Notes: a model not told the origin generated them from the sequence alone. Counted from the stretch's first letter, positions 12,382-25,677 are shown. The stretch is 64,000 bases of DNA from Aristolochia californica (GCA_029961685.1 JARWKL010000015.1:24831220-24895219); one strand, 5' to 3'. Translations and numbers: made by a program.

Positions 12382-12414
12382 ACTTCTTGCACCTATACTC
12401 CCCAACAAAATGGA

Positions 12415-13935
12415 TTGGCAGAAAGAAAGAATAGACAACTTTTGGAAGTAGTGCGTGCCTCTCTCTTTGGCATGAACATGCCTCGATTTTATTGGGGTGA
12501 AGCTATCACATCTGTTGCCTACCTCATCAATCGAACACCTTCTAGAGTACTTGAATTTCAAACTCCTCTACATAAGCTGCAATCCCTGGTTTCAATTCCC
12601 CATCTTCCGAATCTTGAACCCCGAATTTTTGGGTGTACCACTTATGTTCATATCCCAAAGATCTTGCGAAATAAACTTGATCCATGTGCCAAGCGATGTG
12701 TATTTGTTGGCTACTCTAATATTCAAAAAGGATATCGGTGTTATGATCCACACACCAACAAGCTCCATGTGACTTTAGATGTCTCCTTCCATGAATCAGT
12801 CCCTTATTATTCAAGAGGAGTTTCTTGGACATCTCTTCAGGGGGAGAGTTCAAATGAAGAGAATGTTCCACATGAAGCCAACGGAGAAGTTGAAAGAGGT
12901 GCCGAATTTATTGAGTTAGAAGCGGCGAATGAATTTTTTAAGTGTCATGATGTGCAACAAGACTGTGATTCAGTAATTTCACCTGAAGAACCCCCAGAGT
13001 TGCCCCCGTCTGCACCAACAACTGAAGAATCAACCCAGAATGTTCCTCCTCAGGTAAATACGAATCCTGTGTTTGATGAGTCTAATGAAATATGTCTTCC
13101 TATAGAAAACATAACATCTAGATATCCACAAAGATTGAATAGGGGAGTTCCAAAAAAACAGTATGAACCTGATCTTGAAGCCAAGACCAAATACTTAATC
13201 AATAACTATGTATCCTCCAATAGGTTGACTAAATCATATGCATTTACTGTTGATCAATTATCCAGGGTTTCTATTCCTAGTAATGTGCAGGATGCATTAG
13301 CTGATCCAAAATGGAAAAAAACGATGAACGAAGAGATGGAGGCTCTACAAAAAAATGCCACTTGGGAACTTATTCCCCAACCTAAAGAAGTAAAAACAAT
13401 TGAGTTGTTTAATTCGAATTGTACAATTGAGTTCAAATTTCAGAAATCGCCAACAGCCCATAAGCAACCCGTGTTGGAATCCCAGAAGTTTTTTAATAGA
13501 GCAAAACGAGAAGAACCATCATGTGCAGGAGCCCAGAAGCCAGCTGTGTTGGAAACTCAAAAGTCTTTAAACAGAATAAAACGAGAAGAACCATCAACTG
13601 CAAGAGCCCAGAAGCCAGCCGTGTTGGAAACTCAAAAGTCTTTAAACAGAATAAAACCAGAAGAACCAACAACAGAGAATGTTCAGAAATCGACAACAGC
13701 CCATAAGCTCGCCGTGTTGGAAACCCAGAAGTCTTTTAAGAGAGTAAAAGCAGAAGAACCATCAACTGACAGTTACCAGAAATCAGCCCATAAGCTCGCC
13801 GTGTTGGAAACCCAGAAGTCTTTTAACAGAGCAAAAGCAGAAGAACCATCAACTGACAGTAACGAGAAATCCGCAGGAGCCCATTTAGACAGAATCAAAG
13901 CAGAAGAACCATCAATCTCTACAGCCGAAAATTGA
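12415..13935 (+). CDS. Chimeric frame: copia integrase C-terminus and RT start fused to a repeat domain
   Basis: 506 codons, open throughout. Residues 1-~330 are copia pol: AERKNRQLLEVVRASLFG with the third catalytic residue, the GCTTYVHIP...FVGYSNIQKGYRCYDP region, the SRYPQRLNRG linker and the first RT residues. From ~13403 the frame continues into non-copia sequence made of six imperfect repeats of 23-31 residues, each with [FL]xR[AIV]K[RPA]EEP, ending KAEEPSISTAEN-stop. The joint is in frame, which is either chance or selection. The ATG at 12415 follows a nonsense codon, so it would need its own promoter or readthrough. Expression is unproven. The repeat donor gene is not recognised. Confidence 0.6.
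   Translation: MAERKNRQLLEVVRASLFGMNMPRFYWGEAITSVAYLINRTPSRVLEFQTPLHKLQSLVSIPHLPNLEPRIFGCTTYVHIPKILRNKLDPCAKRCVFVGYSNIQKGYRCYDPHTNKLHVTLDVSFHESVPYYSRGVSWTSLQGESSNEENVPHEANGEVERGAEFIELEAANEFFKCHDVQQDCDSVISPEEPPELPPSAPTTEESTQNVPPQVNTNPVFDESNEICLPIENITSRYPQRLNRGVPKKQYEPDLEAKTKYLINNYVSSNRLTKSYAFTVDQLSRVSIPSNVQDALADPKWKKTMNEEMEALQKNATWELIPQPKEVKTIELFNSNCTIEFKFQKSPTAHKQPVLESQKFFNRAKREEPSCAGAQKPAVLETQKSLNRIKREEPSTARAQKPAVLETQKSLNRIKPEEPTTENVQKSTTAHKLAVLETQKSFKRVKAEEPSTDSYQKSAHKLAVLETQKSFNRAKAEEPSTDSNEKSAGAHLDRIKAEEPSISTAEN
13441..13930 (+). repeat. Six in-frame coding repeats (~70-96 bp each)
   Basis: Unit cores are FNRAKREEP, LNRIKREEP, LNRIKPEEP, FKRVKAEEP, FNRAKAEEP and LDRIKAEEP, most preceded by AVLETQKS. 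Four of the six have a hydrophobic residue before the Lys and match psi-K-x-E, the consensus for SUMO attachment. Unit length varies by whole codons, so the frame survived expansion, as expected for a formerly functional protein tail. Confidence 0.8.
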
Positions 13936-14452
13936 GTTGAACCTGACGTATCCAGATACGCATTTGTAATCAATCATGTACAGTTAGAAGAAAAAATTCA
14001 TCTTTGTACATCAATCCTGTATCTCATCATGGTGTTTCGCTTTCCATTTGCTTCATATCTGCGGCTTGATTAGGCTCCAACAAGCCGTCTCTTTACCGTA
14101 TGAACTTGAAACAGATCATTGAAAGTTACTAGTTTCTCTCTGAACATCCAAAAAAGAAGAGCAGGAGCCCATTTAGACAGAATCAAAGCAGAAGAAGCAT
14201 CAATCTCTACAGCCGAAAACTGAGTTGAACCTGACGTATCCAGACACGCATTTGTAATCAATCATGTACAGTTAGATAAAAAAATTCATCTTTGTACATC
14301 AATCCTGTATCTCATCATGGTGTTTCGCTTTCCATTTGCTTCATATCTGCGGCTTGATTAGGCTCCAACAAGCCGTCTCTTTACCGTATGAACTTGAAAC
14401 AGATCATTGAAAGTTACTAGTTTCTCTCTGAACATCCAAAAAAGAAGAGCAG
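13872..14452 (+). repeat. 287-bp tandem repeat, right block
   Basis: The tail of the repeat gene (gcaggagcccatttagacag, stop codon, 3' flank) is followed by units starting atctgcggcttgattagg at 14057 and 14345; the last ends at gaagagcag where arm C begins. The order equals the left block at 5104-5785 joined to arm B, so both blocks derive from one ancestral junction. Confidence 0.92.
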
Positions 14453-15872
14453 CTAGAACATAAGCCCCGTTCTGTTAATACCTCTCTGAGGATCAAGTGG
14501 ATATCTGTGAAATCGGCCAAAGTTTCCGGCGACCATCTGGTGATTAGGCTCCGCTCGCGTCTCAGCCCTCGCAATAAAGCGAACCAGATGATCACTCGAA
14601 GGTTTCCTCCCTCGCGGGGGCTGTATCTCTACAGAGTTTGGCCCGGGGACTTTCCTTGGACTCATAATGTCCAAACCACTTAGTCTTGCTGCTCTCGTGC
14701 TCTATCTGAATCAGGAATCCTTTATAAATTGGAACGAATGACGACCACAGAAGATGTGGGACTAAGATTAACTGTAAACCCACCCGTAATCAGGTTGGAA
14801 CGAATGACCAACACAGAAGATGTGGGACTAAGATTAACTGTAAACCCACCCGTAATCAGGAATCTTGCAGCCTCTCTATTTCCACTTCCCCTTCGCTAGG
14901 TATTGTGCCTTTTTATAGTAAATACAATAATAATCATCCTAAGCATTAATAATATTTTCATGAATGAGAAATAATAAAATAATTATTTTATTATTTTAAT
15001 GACAAATAAAATAATAAAATATTGAACTAAGTCCATATAAGTTAGGTATATCTAGTTATTAATTTAATTATTAATTTTGAATCAAATGACTAAAAAGTTT
15101 ATCTCTTTGTTCTTGTTTTGTATTTGTGTTTTATCCAATGCATTCACTTGATTATATGTTTATTTTTATTAATTTTATTGATAAAATAAAGATAATGATA
15201 CAGTCATACACGACTAATCCAATATAGAAAATCATTTGGTTCGAAACATGGTTCGAAACATGGGAAAGGGCTATATCAGTCGCTCGATCATGCCATTGAT
15301 CAAATGGCTAAGATAGTCGTTTCCCATGATCAAACAAGATATTGTTCCACATGTTTCACACCAAATAGTTTTTTGTATTGGATTAACCTCTTATATTTAT
15401 AAATATAATAAAGTAATTAACATTGTTATAAATTATGTAATTTTTCCAAAAAAAAAAAAATTTGGTACAAACAAGGTGATTAATTTTAAATTAAACGATT
15501 AAATTTTTTACATCTTCTAATTCTGAATTTATTTCTTATAGCATGCATTCATGGTTATAAATGGAGAATTGAGTTGTTTAATAACTAATGGAAGAATTGA
15601 GTTGTTGCACCATTTATTAATTTGCATTATTAATAACCTCAATTCTTCCATTAGTTTTTCCTACTAATGTTTTAAACAAGGAACGACACATGCACCCTTG
15701 AAAAATGGAATACATCTCAGCTCCACCTGATTCAATGCACCAAATACCAATTCGACTGCTTTAAAGTATATAAGGTTAAAAAAATGGTTGGAACGAATTC
15801 AAGGGTTGATATAAAATATTTTGCTATTTTTCAACACGCCCCAGGAGTTATGATTTCTAAATACTTAATTTT
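14453..15872 (-). repeat. Arm C inner segment and spacer
   Basis: Reverse complement of arm A 3386-4735, from ctagaacataagccccg to cttcaaatgttc. It carries a local ~60-bp duplication (ttggaacgaatgac...cccgtaatcagg twice, about 14730-14852) and MITE copy 2 at 15212-15389. Apart from small indels it matches arm A closely. Confidence 0.92.
15212..15389. mobile_element. Palindromic MITE copy 2 (in arm C)
   Basis: Starts gactaatccaatatagaaaa and ends ttttttgtattggattaacc, inverted relative to copy 1. A ttcgaaacatgg phrase is locally doubled. Confidence 0.72.
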
Positions 15873-18827
15873 CTTCAAATGTTCAAATTTTTTTGCATAC
15901 ATGAATTCTAAAATTTTTATTTTGTTGCTATCTATTTTCCTTATATCTTTTTTATTTACGAGAAAAATGGGAGAGTGAAAATTCAAGTTTGGATCTGAAA
16001 AAAAATTTTAACATAAAAAATGGAAATGCACAAATGCTGATAGAGATAATTCCAAAAAGTATCTGTGATTTTTAAGGACAGGCAAAAAGTAGGTTGTTTG
16101 GCTCTAGTAAATATCCAACCACACGTTAACTTGACAATATAATTTTTTCTACTACTTAAAAATTTTTGGATCATTAGGTCACTTACATCCTCAACATGTT
16201 TCTCGCATGCACATCCACCATATTTAAAATTTGTTAGGATCAGTTAGAAGTCTCTTTCCTATAAAATTCCACCAGGCTATTAAGGGGTTGTACTAGTGGA
16301 ATTTCCCAAACATGGACAACAAAACTTTGGAGTTCATTTTTAGTGCGTGAAATAATTTTCTTCACTTACATTTATTATTGTTTTGAAAGTTTTTTGCATA
16401 CATGAATTCTAAAATTTTTATTTTGTTGTGATCTATTAGCCTTATATCTTTTTTGTTTACGAGAAAAATGGGAGGGTGAAAACTCAAGTTTGGATCTGAA
16501 AAAAAAATTTCAGATCCAAAAAGGAAATTCACAAATGCTGAGAGAGATAATTTCAAAAAGTATCTGAGATTTTTAAGGGTATGCAAAATGTGGGTTGTTT
16601 GGCTCTGGTAAATATCCAACCTCACGTTAACTTTAGAATTTAATTTTCTCTACTCCATGAAATTTTTGGATGATTAGGTCACTTCCATCCTCAACAGGAT
16701 TCAGGTAGGCTTATCCACCACATTTCAAACATGTTAGGATCAGTTAGAAGTCTCTTTCCTAAAAAATTCCACCAAGCTATTAGGGGATTGTATGAGTGGA
16801 ATTTTCCAAACATGGATAACAAAACTTTGGAGTTCATTTTTAGTGCGTGAAATAATTTTCTTCACTTACATTTATTATAGTTTTATAATTTTTTTGCATA
16901 CATTGACTCTAAAATTTTCATTTTGTTGCAATCTATTAGGCTTAAATCATTTTTTGTTAATGGGAGAGTGAAAAAAGTTTGGATCTGAAAATAAATTTGA
17001 ACATCCAAAATGGAAATGCACAAATGCTGAGAGAGATAATTCCAAAAAGTATCTGTGATTTTTAAGGATAGGCAAAAAGTGGCTTGTTTTGCTCTGGTAA
17101 ATATCCAACCACACGTTAACTTGAGAATTTAATTTTTTCTACTCCTTGATTTTTTTGGATCACTAGTTCACTTGCATCCTCAACATGTTTCTGGCATGCA
17201 TATCCACCACATTTAAAACATGTTAGGATCAGTTAGATGTCTCTTTCCCATAAAATTCCACCAAGCTATTAGAGGGTTGAACTAGTAGAATTTCCCAAAC
17301 ATGGATAACAAAAGTTTGGAGTTCATTTTTAGTACGTAAAATAGTTTTCTTCACTTACTTTCATTGTAGTGTTCAAATTATTTTGCATACATGAACTTTA
17401 AAATTTTCCTTTTTTTGCGATCTATTGGCCTTATATCTTTTTTTTTTTTTTACAAGAAAAATGGGAGAGTGAAAAGTCAAGTTTGGATTTGAAAAAAAAT
17501 TTAAACATCCAAAATGGAAATGCAGAAATGCTGAGAGAGATAATTCCAAAAAGTATCAGTGATTTTTAAGCATAGGCAAAAAGTGGGTTGTTTGGCATTG
17601 GTAAATATCCAACTACACGGTAACTTGAGAATTTAATTTTTTCTACTCCTTGAAATTTTTGGATCATTAGGTCACTTGCATCTTCAAGATGTTTCTGGCA
17701 TGCATATCCACCACATTTAAAACAAGTTAGGATCAATTAGAAGTCTCTTTCCTAAAAAATTCCACCAAGCTATTAGGGGGTTGTACTAGTGGAATTTCCC
17801 AAACATGGATAGCAAAATTTTGGAGTTCATTTTTAGTGCGTGAAATAATTTTCTTGACTTAAATTTATTATAGTTTTCAAATTTTTTTGCATACATGAAC
17901 TCTATAATTTTCATTTTGTTGTGATCTATTTGCCTTATATCTTTTTTTTTACGAGAAAAGTGGGAGAGTGGAAACTCAAGTTTGGACCTGAAAAAAAAAA
18001 TTAAGATCCAAAATGGAAATACACAAATGCTGAGAGAGATAATTTCAAAAAATATCTGTGATTTTTAAGGATAGGCAAAGAGTTGGTTGTTTGGCTTTGG
18101 TAAATATCCAACCACACGTTAACTTGAGAATTTAATTTTTTTTACTCCTTGAAAATTTTAGATCATTAGGTCACTTGCATCCTCAACATGTTTTTGGCAT
18201 GCATATCCGCCACATTTAAAACATGTTAGGATCATTTATAAGTCTTTTTCCTATAAAAATCCACCAAGCTATTAGGGGGTTGTACTAGTGGAATTTCCCA
18301 AACATGGATAACAAAACTTTGGAGTTCATTTTTAGTGTGTGAAATAATTTTCTTCACTTACATTTACTATAGTGTTTAAATTTTTTTGCATACATGAACT
18401 TTAAAATTTTAATTTTTTTTCAATCTATTTGCCTTATATCTTTTTTTTTATGAGAAAAATTGGAGAGTGAAAACTCAAATTTGGATTTGAAAAAAAATTT
18501 TAACATCCAAATTGGAAATGCACAAAAGCTGAGAGAGTTAATTCCAAAAAGTATCTATGATTTCTAAGGATAGGTAAAAAGTGGGTTGTTTGGCTCTGGT
18601 AAATTTCCAACCACACATTAGCTTGGGAATTTGAGTTTTTCTACTCCTTGAAATTTTTGGATTATTAGGTCACTTGCATCCTCAACACTTTTCTGGCATG
18701 CATATTCACCACTTTTAAAACATGTTAGGATCAGTTAGAAGTCTCTTTCCTATAAAATTCCACCAGGCTATTAGGGGGTTTTACTAGTGGAATTTCCCAA
18801 ACATGAATTCAAATTCGTGTTTATTTA
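15873..18827 (-). repeat. Array C of ~500-bp monomers (inverted)
   Basis: About six monomers in reverse orientation, recognisable by repeated ggatcagttagaagtctctt and caaacatggataacaaaa. The array corresponds to array A from ~436 to 3385 and ends at 18827 in gaattcaaattcgtgtttattta, where a Harbinger-like element is inserted. Confidence 0.93.
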
Positions 18828-20328
18828 GGGGGGGTTAGTGCCCCAAAGTGGATTCTTGAAGATCAAGTCATGTCCAACATGAAGATCATGTCATGTCATG
18901 TACATGAAGATCAAGTAAGAATTTGTGTTAGTGTTAACGACTTCATGTGCACTGGAAAACAGTTTCCAGTGTTAGTGCCCCAACATGAGAAAAACATAAA
19001 AAACAAGAGAATTTCTAAACCTTTACAGTGCACTTAATTACAACATAATCCTTAAACCCCAAATTAGGTAAAACAACCATTATTACTACACGAATAAGTT
19101 ATTGAAAGTATAATTAAATATACTAATATATTTATTAATTGAATTAGATATTTTATTATACATTAATATGGTAATTACACGAGCCAATGAAATACGTATA
19201 TGATTAATTACAAATAATAAATAAATAACATTATAAATAAAAAAACAAAAGTAATACATTAAGTTATTAATTTATTAATAACATATGATATATTTTAACC
19301 TAAAAATGAATAATTTAAGAGAAAAAATTGATCTAATCATAACTTTAACACACTATATATTTGTACATAATATATTTTATGTATTATTAATTAATAATAT
19401 ATTATCACAAAATTTAAAACCATTGGTTTAATTAACTATAACAATCGGATAATTATGCCAAAATAATTTATCAAATATTTATTTTAATAATATTTTAATT
19501 ATAACTATTAAATCACTATTTTAATATAGTAATTGTAAAATAAAAATAATTATTTTATAAATAAAAATAATTATCTTATAAATAAAATTTATAAAATAAT
19601 AATTTTTATGAAGATAGTTTAATTTTTCCTAACTTAGGAAAAATTAAACATCTTCGTCTTCCTCAGCAGCGAGCCAGCGGGGCGATGGCGACGGGGCCGG
19701 GAAAGGCAAAGGCAATGGCCGGCGACGGCGGCGGGGGGCAATGCCGACAGAGGCGGCGCTCCGACGGTACGCCGAGAGGGAGAAGAGAGGGAGGCCGAGA
19801 AGCTCTGCAAATGTTTGACCTCCCGTGCTTTGCGGGAATGAGAGAGGGCTGCGGAAATGAGAGAGGGAGCAGAGAATGAGAGAGGGTTGCGGGAATGGAG
19901 ACGAGAGAGGGCTGCGGAAATGAGAGTGGGAGCAGAGAATGAGAGAGGGTTGCGGGAATGGAGACGAGAGAGGACTGCGGGAACGAAGAACGGAGACGAG
20001 AGAGGGCTGCGGGAACGGAGACGAGAGAGGGCTGCGGGAAAGGAGACGAGAGAGGGAGCAGAGAAAGAGAGAGGGCTGCCGGAATGCAACGGCAGAGAGG
20101 GTGTGCGGCAGAGAGATCCCCGAGAGACAGCCCCGCGAGAGAGTCATGTACATGATTCTCAAAATCGGGCGGAAAGCACTTTCCGCCCTTTACTCTTGAG
20201 ACATGAACTCTTGATTCATGTATATTCATGTACATGACATGAATTTGGGTGTTCCCTAACGACATCAGGACATGACCTGCGTAATGCGCATGAAGATCAT
20301 GTCCTGAGTCATGTGCACTAACCCCCCC
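18828..20328. mobile_element. PIF/Harbinger-like non-autonomous element (1.5 kb)
   Basis: Terminal inverted repeats GGGGGGGTTAGTGC (18828-18841) and GCACTAACCCCCCC (20315-20328) are perfect for 14 bp. They are bordered by TTA at 18825-18827 and 20329-20331. Three-base TWA target duplications are the hallmark of PIF/Harbinger and Tourist elements. Subterminal catgtacatgaagatcaag-type phrases recur at both ends. There is no transposase or second DNA-binding ORF; the interior is AT-rich plus a GA/GC minisatellite. The empty site survives at 24521-24545 (gtgtttatttatacaac), with a single TTA at 24531-24533. Confidence 0.88.
19830..20100 (+). repeat. Purine-rich minisatellite inside the Harbinger-like element
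   Basis: Repeats of gagagagggctgcgggaa with interspersed ggagac (about 20-25 bp units). All six frames translate into low-complexity repeats, so the several overlapping open frames of 60-200 codons here are by-products. Confidence 0.85.
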
Positions 20329-21575
20329 TTATACAACACGCCCCAGGAGTTATGATTTCTAAATACTTAATTTTGGCCCGGGGACTTTCCTTGGACTTAT
20401 AATGTCCAAACCACTTAGTCTTGCTGCTCTCGTGCTGTATCTGAATCAGGAATCCATTATAAAGTGGAACGAATGACGAACACAGAAGATGTGGGACTAA
20501 CATTAATTGTAAACCCACCCGTAATCAGGAATCTTGCAGCCTCTCTATTCCCACTTCCCCTTCGCTAGGTATTGTGCCTTTTTATAGTAAATACAATAAT
20601 AATCATCCTATGCATTAATAATATTTTCATGAATGAGAAATAATAAAATAATTATTTTATTATTTGAATGACAAATAAAATAATAAAATATTGAACTAAG
20701 TCCATATAAGTTAGGTATATCTAGTTATTAATTTAATTATTAATTTTGAATCAAATGACTAAAAAGTTTATCTCTTTGTTCTTGTTTTGTATTTGTGTTT
20801 TATCCAATGCATTCATTTGATTATATATTTATTTTTATTAATTTTATTGATAAAATAAAGATAATGATACAGCCATACACGACTAATCCAATATAGAAAA
20901 TCATTTGGTTCGAAACATGGTTCGAAACATGGGAAAGGGCTATATCAGTCGCTCGATCATGCCATTGATCGAATGGCTAAGATAGTCGTTTCCCATGATC
21001 AAACGGTTAAGATAGTGTTCCATATGTTTCACACCAAATAGTTTTTCGTATTGGATTAACCTCTTATATTCATAAATATAATAAAGTAATTAACATTGTT
21101 ATAAATTATATAATTTTTCCAAAAAAAAAAAAAATTGGTACAAACAAGGTGATTAATTTTAAATTAAACGATTAAATTTTTTACATCTTCTAATTCTGAA
21201 TTTATTTCTTATAGCATGCATTCATGGTTATAAATGGAGAATTGAGTTGTTTAATAACTAATGGAAGAATTGAGTTGTTGCTACGAATTGAGTTGTTGCA
21301 CCATTTATTAATTTGCAATATTAATAACCTCAATTCTTCCATTAGTTTTTCCTACTAATGTTTTAAACAAGGAACGACACATGCACCCTTGAAAAATGGA
21401 ATACATCTCAGCTCCACCTGATTCAATGCACCAAATACCAATTCGACTGCTTTAAAGTATATAAGGTTAAAAAAAAGGTTGCAATGAATTCAAGGGTTGA
21501 TATAAAATATTTTGCTATTTTTCAACACGCCCCAGGAGTTATGATTTCTAAATACTTAATTTTCTTCACGTACAT
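20329..21575 (-). repeat. Arm D spacer
   Basis: Starts with tacaacacgccccaggagttatg, then jumps to ggcccggggactttcc, so it lacks the innermost ~190 bp (the GC-rich end) of arms A-C. Otherwise it is colinear with arm C, with MITE copy 3 at 20881-21062. Confidence 0.9.
20881..21062. mobile_element. Palindromic MITE copy 3 (in arm D)
   Basis: Ends gactaatccaatatag and gtattggattaacc. The central gatcgaatggctaagatag phrase is inverted against atcaaacggttaagatag. Confidence 0.72.
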
Positions 21576-24533
21576 TTATTATAATGTTCAATTTTTTTTG
21601 CATACATGAACTCTAAAATTTTTATTTTGTTGCGATCTATTTTCCTTATATCTTTTTTGTTTACGAGAAAAATGGGAGAGTGAAAATTCAAGTTTGGATC
21701 TGAAAAAAAAAATTTAACATAAAAAATGGAAATGCACAAATGCTGAGAGAGATAATTCCAAAAAGTATCTGTGATTTTTAAGGACAGACAAAAAGTAGGT
21801 TGTTTGGCTCTAGTAAATATCCAACCACACGTTAACTTGACAATATAATTTTTTCTACTACTTAAAATTTTTGGATCATTAGGTCACTTACATCCTCAAC
21901 ATGTTTTTGGCATGCACATCCACCATATTTAAAACTTGTTAGGATCAGTTAGAAGTCTCTTTCCTATAAAATTCCACCAGGCTATTAAGGGGTTGTACTA
22001 GTGGAATTTCCCAAACATGGATAACAAAACTTTGGAGTTCATTTTTAGTGCGTGAAATAATTTTCTTCACTTACATTTATTATTGTTTTGAAAGTTTTTT
22101 GCATACATGAATTCTAAAATTTTCATTTTGTTGTGATCTATTAGCCTTATATCTTTTTTGTTTACAAGAAAAATGGGAGGGTGAAAACTCAAGTTTGGAT
22201 CTGAAAAAAAAATTTCAGGTCCAAAAAGGAAATTCACAAATGCTGAGAGAGATAATTTCAAAAAGTATCTGAGATTTTTAAGGGTAGGCAAAATGTGGGT
22301 TGTTTGGCTCTTGTAAATATCCAACCTCACGTTAACTTTAGAATTTAATTTTCTCTACTCCATGAAATTTTTGGATGATTAGGTCATTTCCATCCTCAAC
22401 AGGATTCAGGCAGGCTTATCCTCCACATTTCAAACATGTTAGGATCAGTTAGAAGTCTCTTTCCTAAAAAATTCCACCAAGCTATTAGGGGATTGTATGA
22501 GTGGAATTTTCCAAACATGGATAACAAAACTTTGGAGTTCATTTTTAGTGCGTGAAATAATTTTTTTCACTTACATTTATTATAGTTTTATAATTTTTTT
22601 GCATACATTGACTCTAAAATTTTCATTTTGTTGCGATCTATTGGGCTTAAATCATTTTTTGTTAATGGGAGAGTGAAAAAAGTTTAGATCTGAAATTAAA
22701 TTTGAACATCCAAAATGGAAATGCACAAATGCTGAGAGAGATAATTCCAAAAAGTATCTGTGATTTTTAAGGATAGGCAAAAAGTGGCTTGTTTTGCTCT
22801 GGTAAATATCCAACCACACGTTAACTTGAGAATTTAATTTTTTCTACTCCTTGATTTTTTTGGATCACTAGTTCACTTGCATCCTCAACATGTTTCTAGC
22901 ATGTATATCCACCACATTTAAAACATGTTAGGATCAGTTAGATGTCTCTTTCCCATACAATGCCACCAAGCTATTAGAGGGTTGAACTAGTAGAATTTCC
23001 CAAACATGGATAACAAAACTTTGGAGTTCATTTTTAGTACGTAAAATAGTTTTCTTCACTTACTTTCATTGTAGTGTTCAAATTTTTTTGCATACATGAA
23101 CTCTAAAATTTTCCTTTTTTTGCGATCTATTGGCCTTATATCTTTTTTTTTTTTACGAGAAAAATGGGAGAGTGAAAAGTCAAGTTTGGATCTGAAAAAA
23201 AATTTGAACATCCAAAATGGAAATGCAGAAATGCTAAGAGAGATAATTCCAAAAAGTATCAGTGATTTTTAAGCATAGGCAAAAAGTGGGTTGTTTGGCA
23301 TTGGTAAATATCCAACCACACGTTAACTTGAGAATTTAATTTTTTCTACTCCTTGAAATTTTTGGATCATTAGGTCACTTGCATCCTCAACATGTTTCTG
23401 GCATGCATATCCACCACATTTAAAACAAGTTAGGATCAGTTAGAAGTCTCTTTCCTATAAAATTCCACCAAGCTATTAGGGGGTTGTACTAGTGGAATTT
23501 CCCAAACATGGATAACAAAATTTTGGAGTTCATTTTTAGTGCGTGAAATAATTTTCTTGACTTAAATTTATTATAGTTTTCAAATTTTTTTGCATACATG
23601 AACTCTATAATTTTCATTTTGTTGTGATCTATTTGCCTTATATCTTTTTTTTTTTACGAGAAAAGTGGGAGAGTGGAAACTCAAGTTTGGACCTGAAAAA
23701 AATTTTTTACATCCAAAATGGAAATACTCAAATGCTGAGAGAGATAATTCCAAAAAATATCTATGATTTTTAAGGATAGGCAAAAAGTTGGTTGTTTGGC
23801 TCTGGTAAATATCCAACCACACGTTAACTTGAGAATTTAATTTTTTCTACTCCTTGAAAATTTTAGATCATTAGGTCACTTGCATCCTCAACATGTTTTT
23901 GGCATGCATATCCGCCACATTTAAAACATGTTAGGATCAGTTAGAAGTCTCTTTCCTATAAAAATCCACCAAGCTATTAGGGGGTTGTACTAGTGGAATT
24001 TCCCAAACATGGATAACAAAATTTTGGAGTTCATTTTTAGTGCGTGAAATAATTTTCTTCGCTTACATTTATTATAGTGTTTAAATTTTTTTGCATACAT
24101 GAACTTTAAAATTTTAATTTTGTTTCAATCTATTTGCCTTATATCTTTTTTGTTTATGAGAAAAATTGGAGAGTGAAAACTCAAGTTTGGATCTGAAAAA
24201 AAATTTTAACATCCAAATTGGAAATGCACAAAAGCTGAGAGAGTTAATTCCAAAAAGTATCTATGATTTCTAAGGATAGGTAAAAAGTGGGTTGTTTGGC
24301 TCTGGTAAATTTCCAACCACACATTAGCTTGGGAATTTGAGTTTTTCTACTCCTTGAAATTTTTGGATTATTAGGTCACTTGCATCCTCAACACTTTTCT
24401 GGCATGCATATTCACCACTTTTAAAACATGTTAGGATCAGTTAGAAGTCTCTTTCCTATAAAATTCCACCAGGCTATTAGGGGGTTTTACTAGTGGAATT
24501 TCCCAAACATGAATTCAAATTCGTGTTTATTTA
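21576..24533 (-). repeat. Array D of ~500-bp monomers
   Basis: Colinear with array C unit by unit, with fewer small deletions, ending in the same gaattcaaattcgtgtttattta. Arms C and D are therefore tandem duplicates of about 4.2 kb, made before the Harbinger-like insertion in C. Confidence 0.93.
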
Positions 24534-25419
24534 TACAACACGCCCCAGGAGTTATGATTTCTAAATACTTAATTTTGGCCCGGGGACTTTCCTTGGACTT
24601 ATAATGTCCAAACCACTTAGTCTTGCTGCTCTCGTGCTGTATCTGAATCAGGAATCCTTTATAAAGTGGAACGAATGACGAACACAGAAGATGTGGGACT
24701 AACATTAATTGTAAACCCACCCGTAATCAAGAATCTTGCAGCCTCTCTATTTCCACTTCCCCTTCGCTAGGTATTGTGCCTTTTTATAGTAAATACAATA
24801 ATAATCATCCTATGCATTAATAATATTTTCATGAATGAGAAATAATAAAATAATTATTTTATTATTTTAATGACAAATAAAATAATAAAATATTGAACTA
24901 AGTCCATATAAGTTAGGTATATCTATTTATTAATTTAATTATTAATTTTGAATCAAATGACTAAAAAGTTTATCTCTTTGTTCTTGTTTTGTATTTGTGT
25001 TTTATCCAATGCATTCATTTGATTATATGTTTATTTTTATTAATTTTATTGATAAAATAAAGATAATGATACAGTCATACACGACTAATCCAATATAGAA
25101 AATCATTTGGTTCGAAACATGGGAAAGGGCTATATCAGTCATTCGATCATGCCATTGATCGAATGGCTAAGATAGTCGTTTCCCATGATCAAACGGTTAA
25201 GATAGTGTTCCATATGTTTCACACCAAATAGTTTTTCGTATTGTATTAACCTCTTATATTCATAAATATGATAAAGTAATTAACATTGTTATAAATTATG
25301 TAATTTTTCCAAAAAAAAAAAAATTGGTACAAACAAGGTGATTAATTTTAAATTAAACGATTAAATTTTTTACATCTTCTAATTCTGAATTTATTTCTTA
25401 TAGCATGCATTCATGGTTA
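24534..25419 (-). repeat. Arm E, partial spacer
   Basis: Third direct copy of the arm start: tacaacacgccccaggag, ggcccggggactttcc, the inner segment, the AT-rich tract and MITE copy 4 (25083-25252). It breaks off at gcatgcattcatggtta before any 500-bp monomer. Confidence 0.9.
25083..25252. mobile_element. Palindromic MITE copy 4 (in arm E)
   Basis: Ends gactaatccaatatag and gtattgtattaacc. Structure as in the other arm copies, without the doubled ttcgaaacatgg seen in C and D. Confidence 0.72.
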
Positions 25420-25677
25420 ATATACGTTCATTTTATATTTTTATTAATTTATATTGATAAATTAAGGATAATAACATAGTTGTAATAATGTAAATAAAAT
25501 TATTATAAATAATATTTTTAAACGTTCAATACAAATAATAGTAGCAGCAGTGGTAGTATTTGCCGTTTGAAATCATTTTAATCAGCTTCCTATTACTACA
25601 AGGCCCTTAGTAACACTTGATTTTCTTCTCTCTTTAATTGGAGAAAAAAAATCTCAAAACTTCAAGTTAGAGAATTT
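25420..25677. other. AT-rich spacer between opposed arms E and F
   Basis: Unique AT-rich sequence with a short trinucleotide-like run (aatagtagcagcagtggtag). No gene is seen. Confidence 0.5.

Larger units (their letters stand above)
9641..13402 (+). mobile_element. Ty1-copia retrotransposon, 3'-truncated
   Basis: Order: LTR-like sequence (end near 9868), primer-binding site, ~640-bp leader, gag, protease, integrase, and only the first residues of the reverse transcriptase region. Gag and pol share one frame. At ~13402 the copia sequence (ALADPKWKKTMNEEMEALQ ... ELIPQPKEVKTI) stops exactly where GCKWVF-type residues should follow, and unrelated repeat-coding DNA starts. RT, RNase H, polypurine tract and 3' LTR are missing, so it cannot transpose. 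The left border is approximate. Confidence 0.85.
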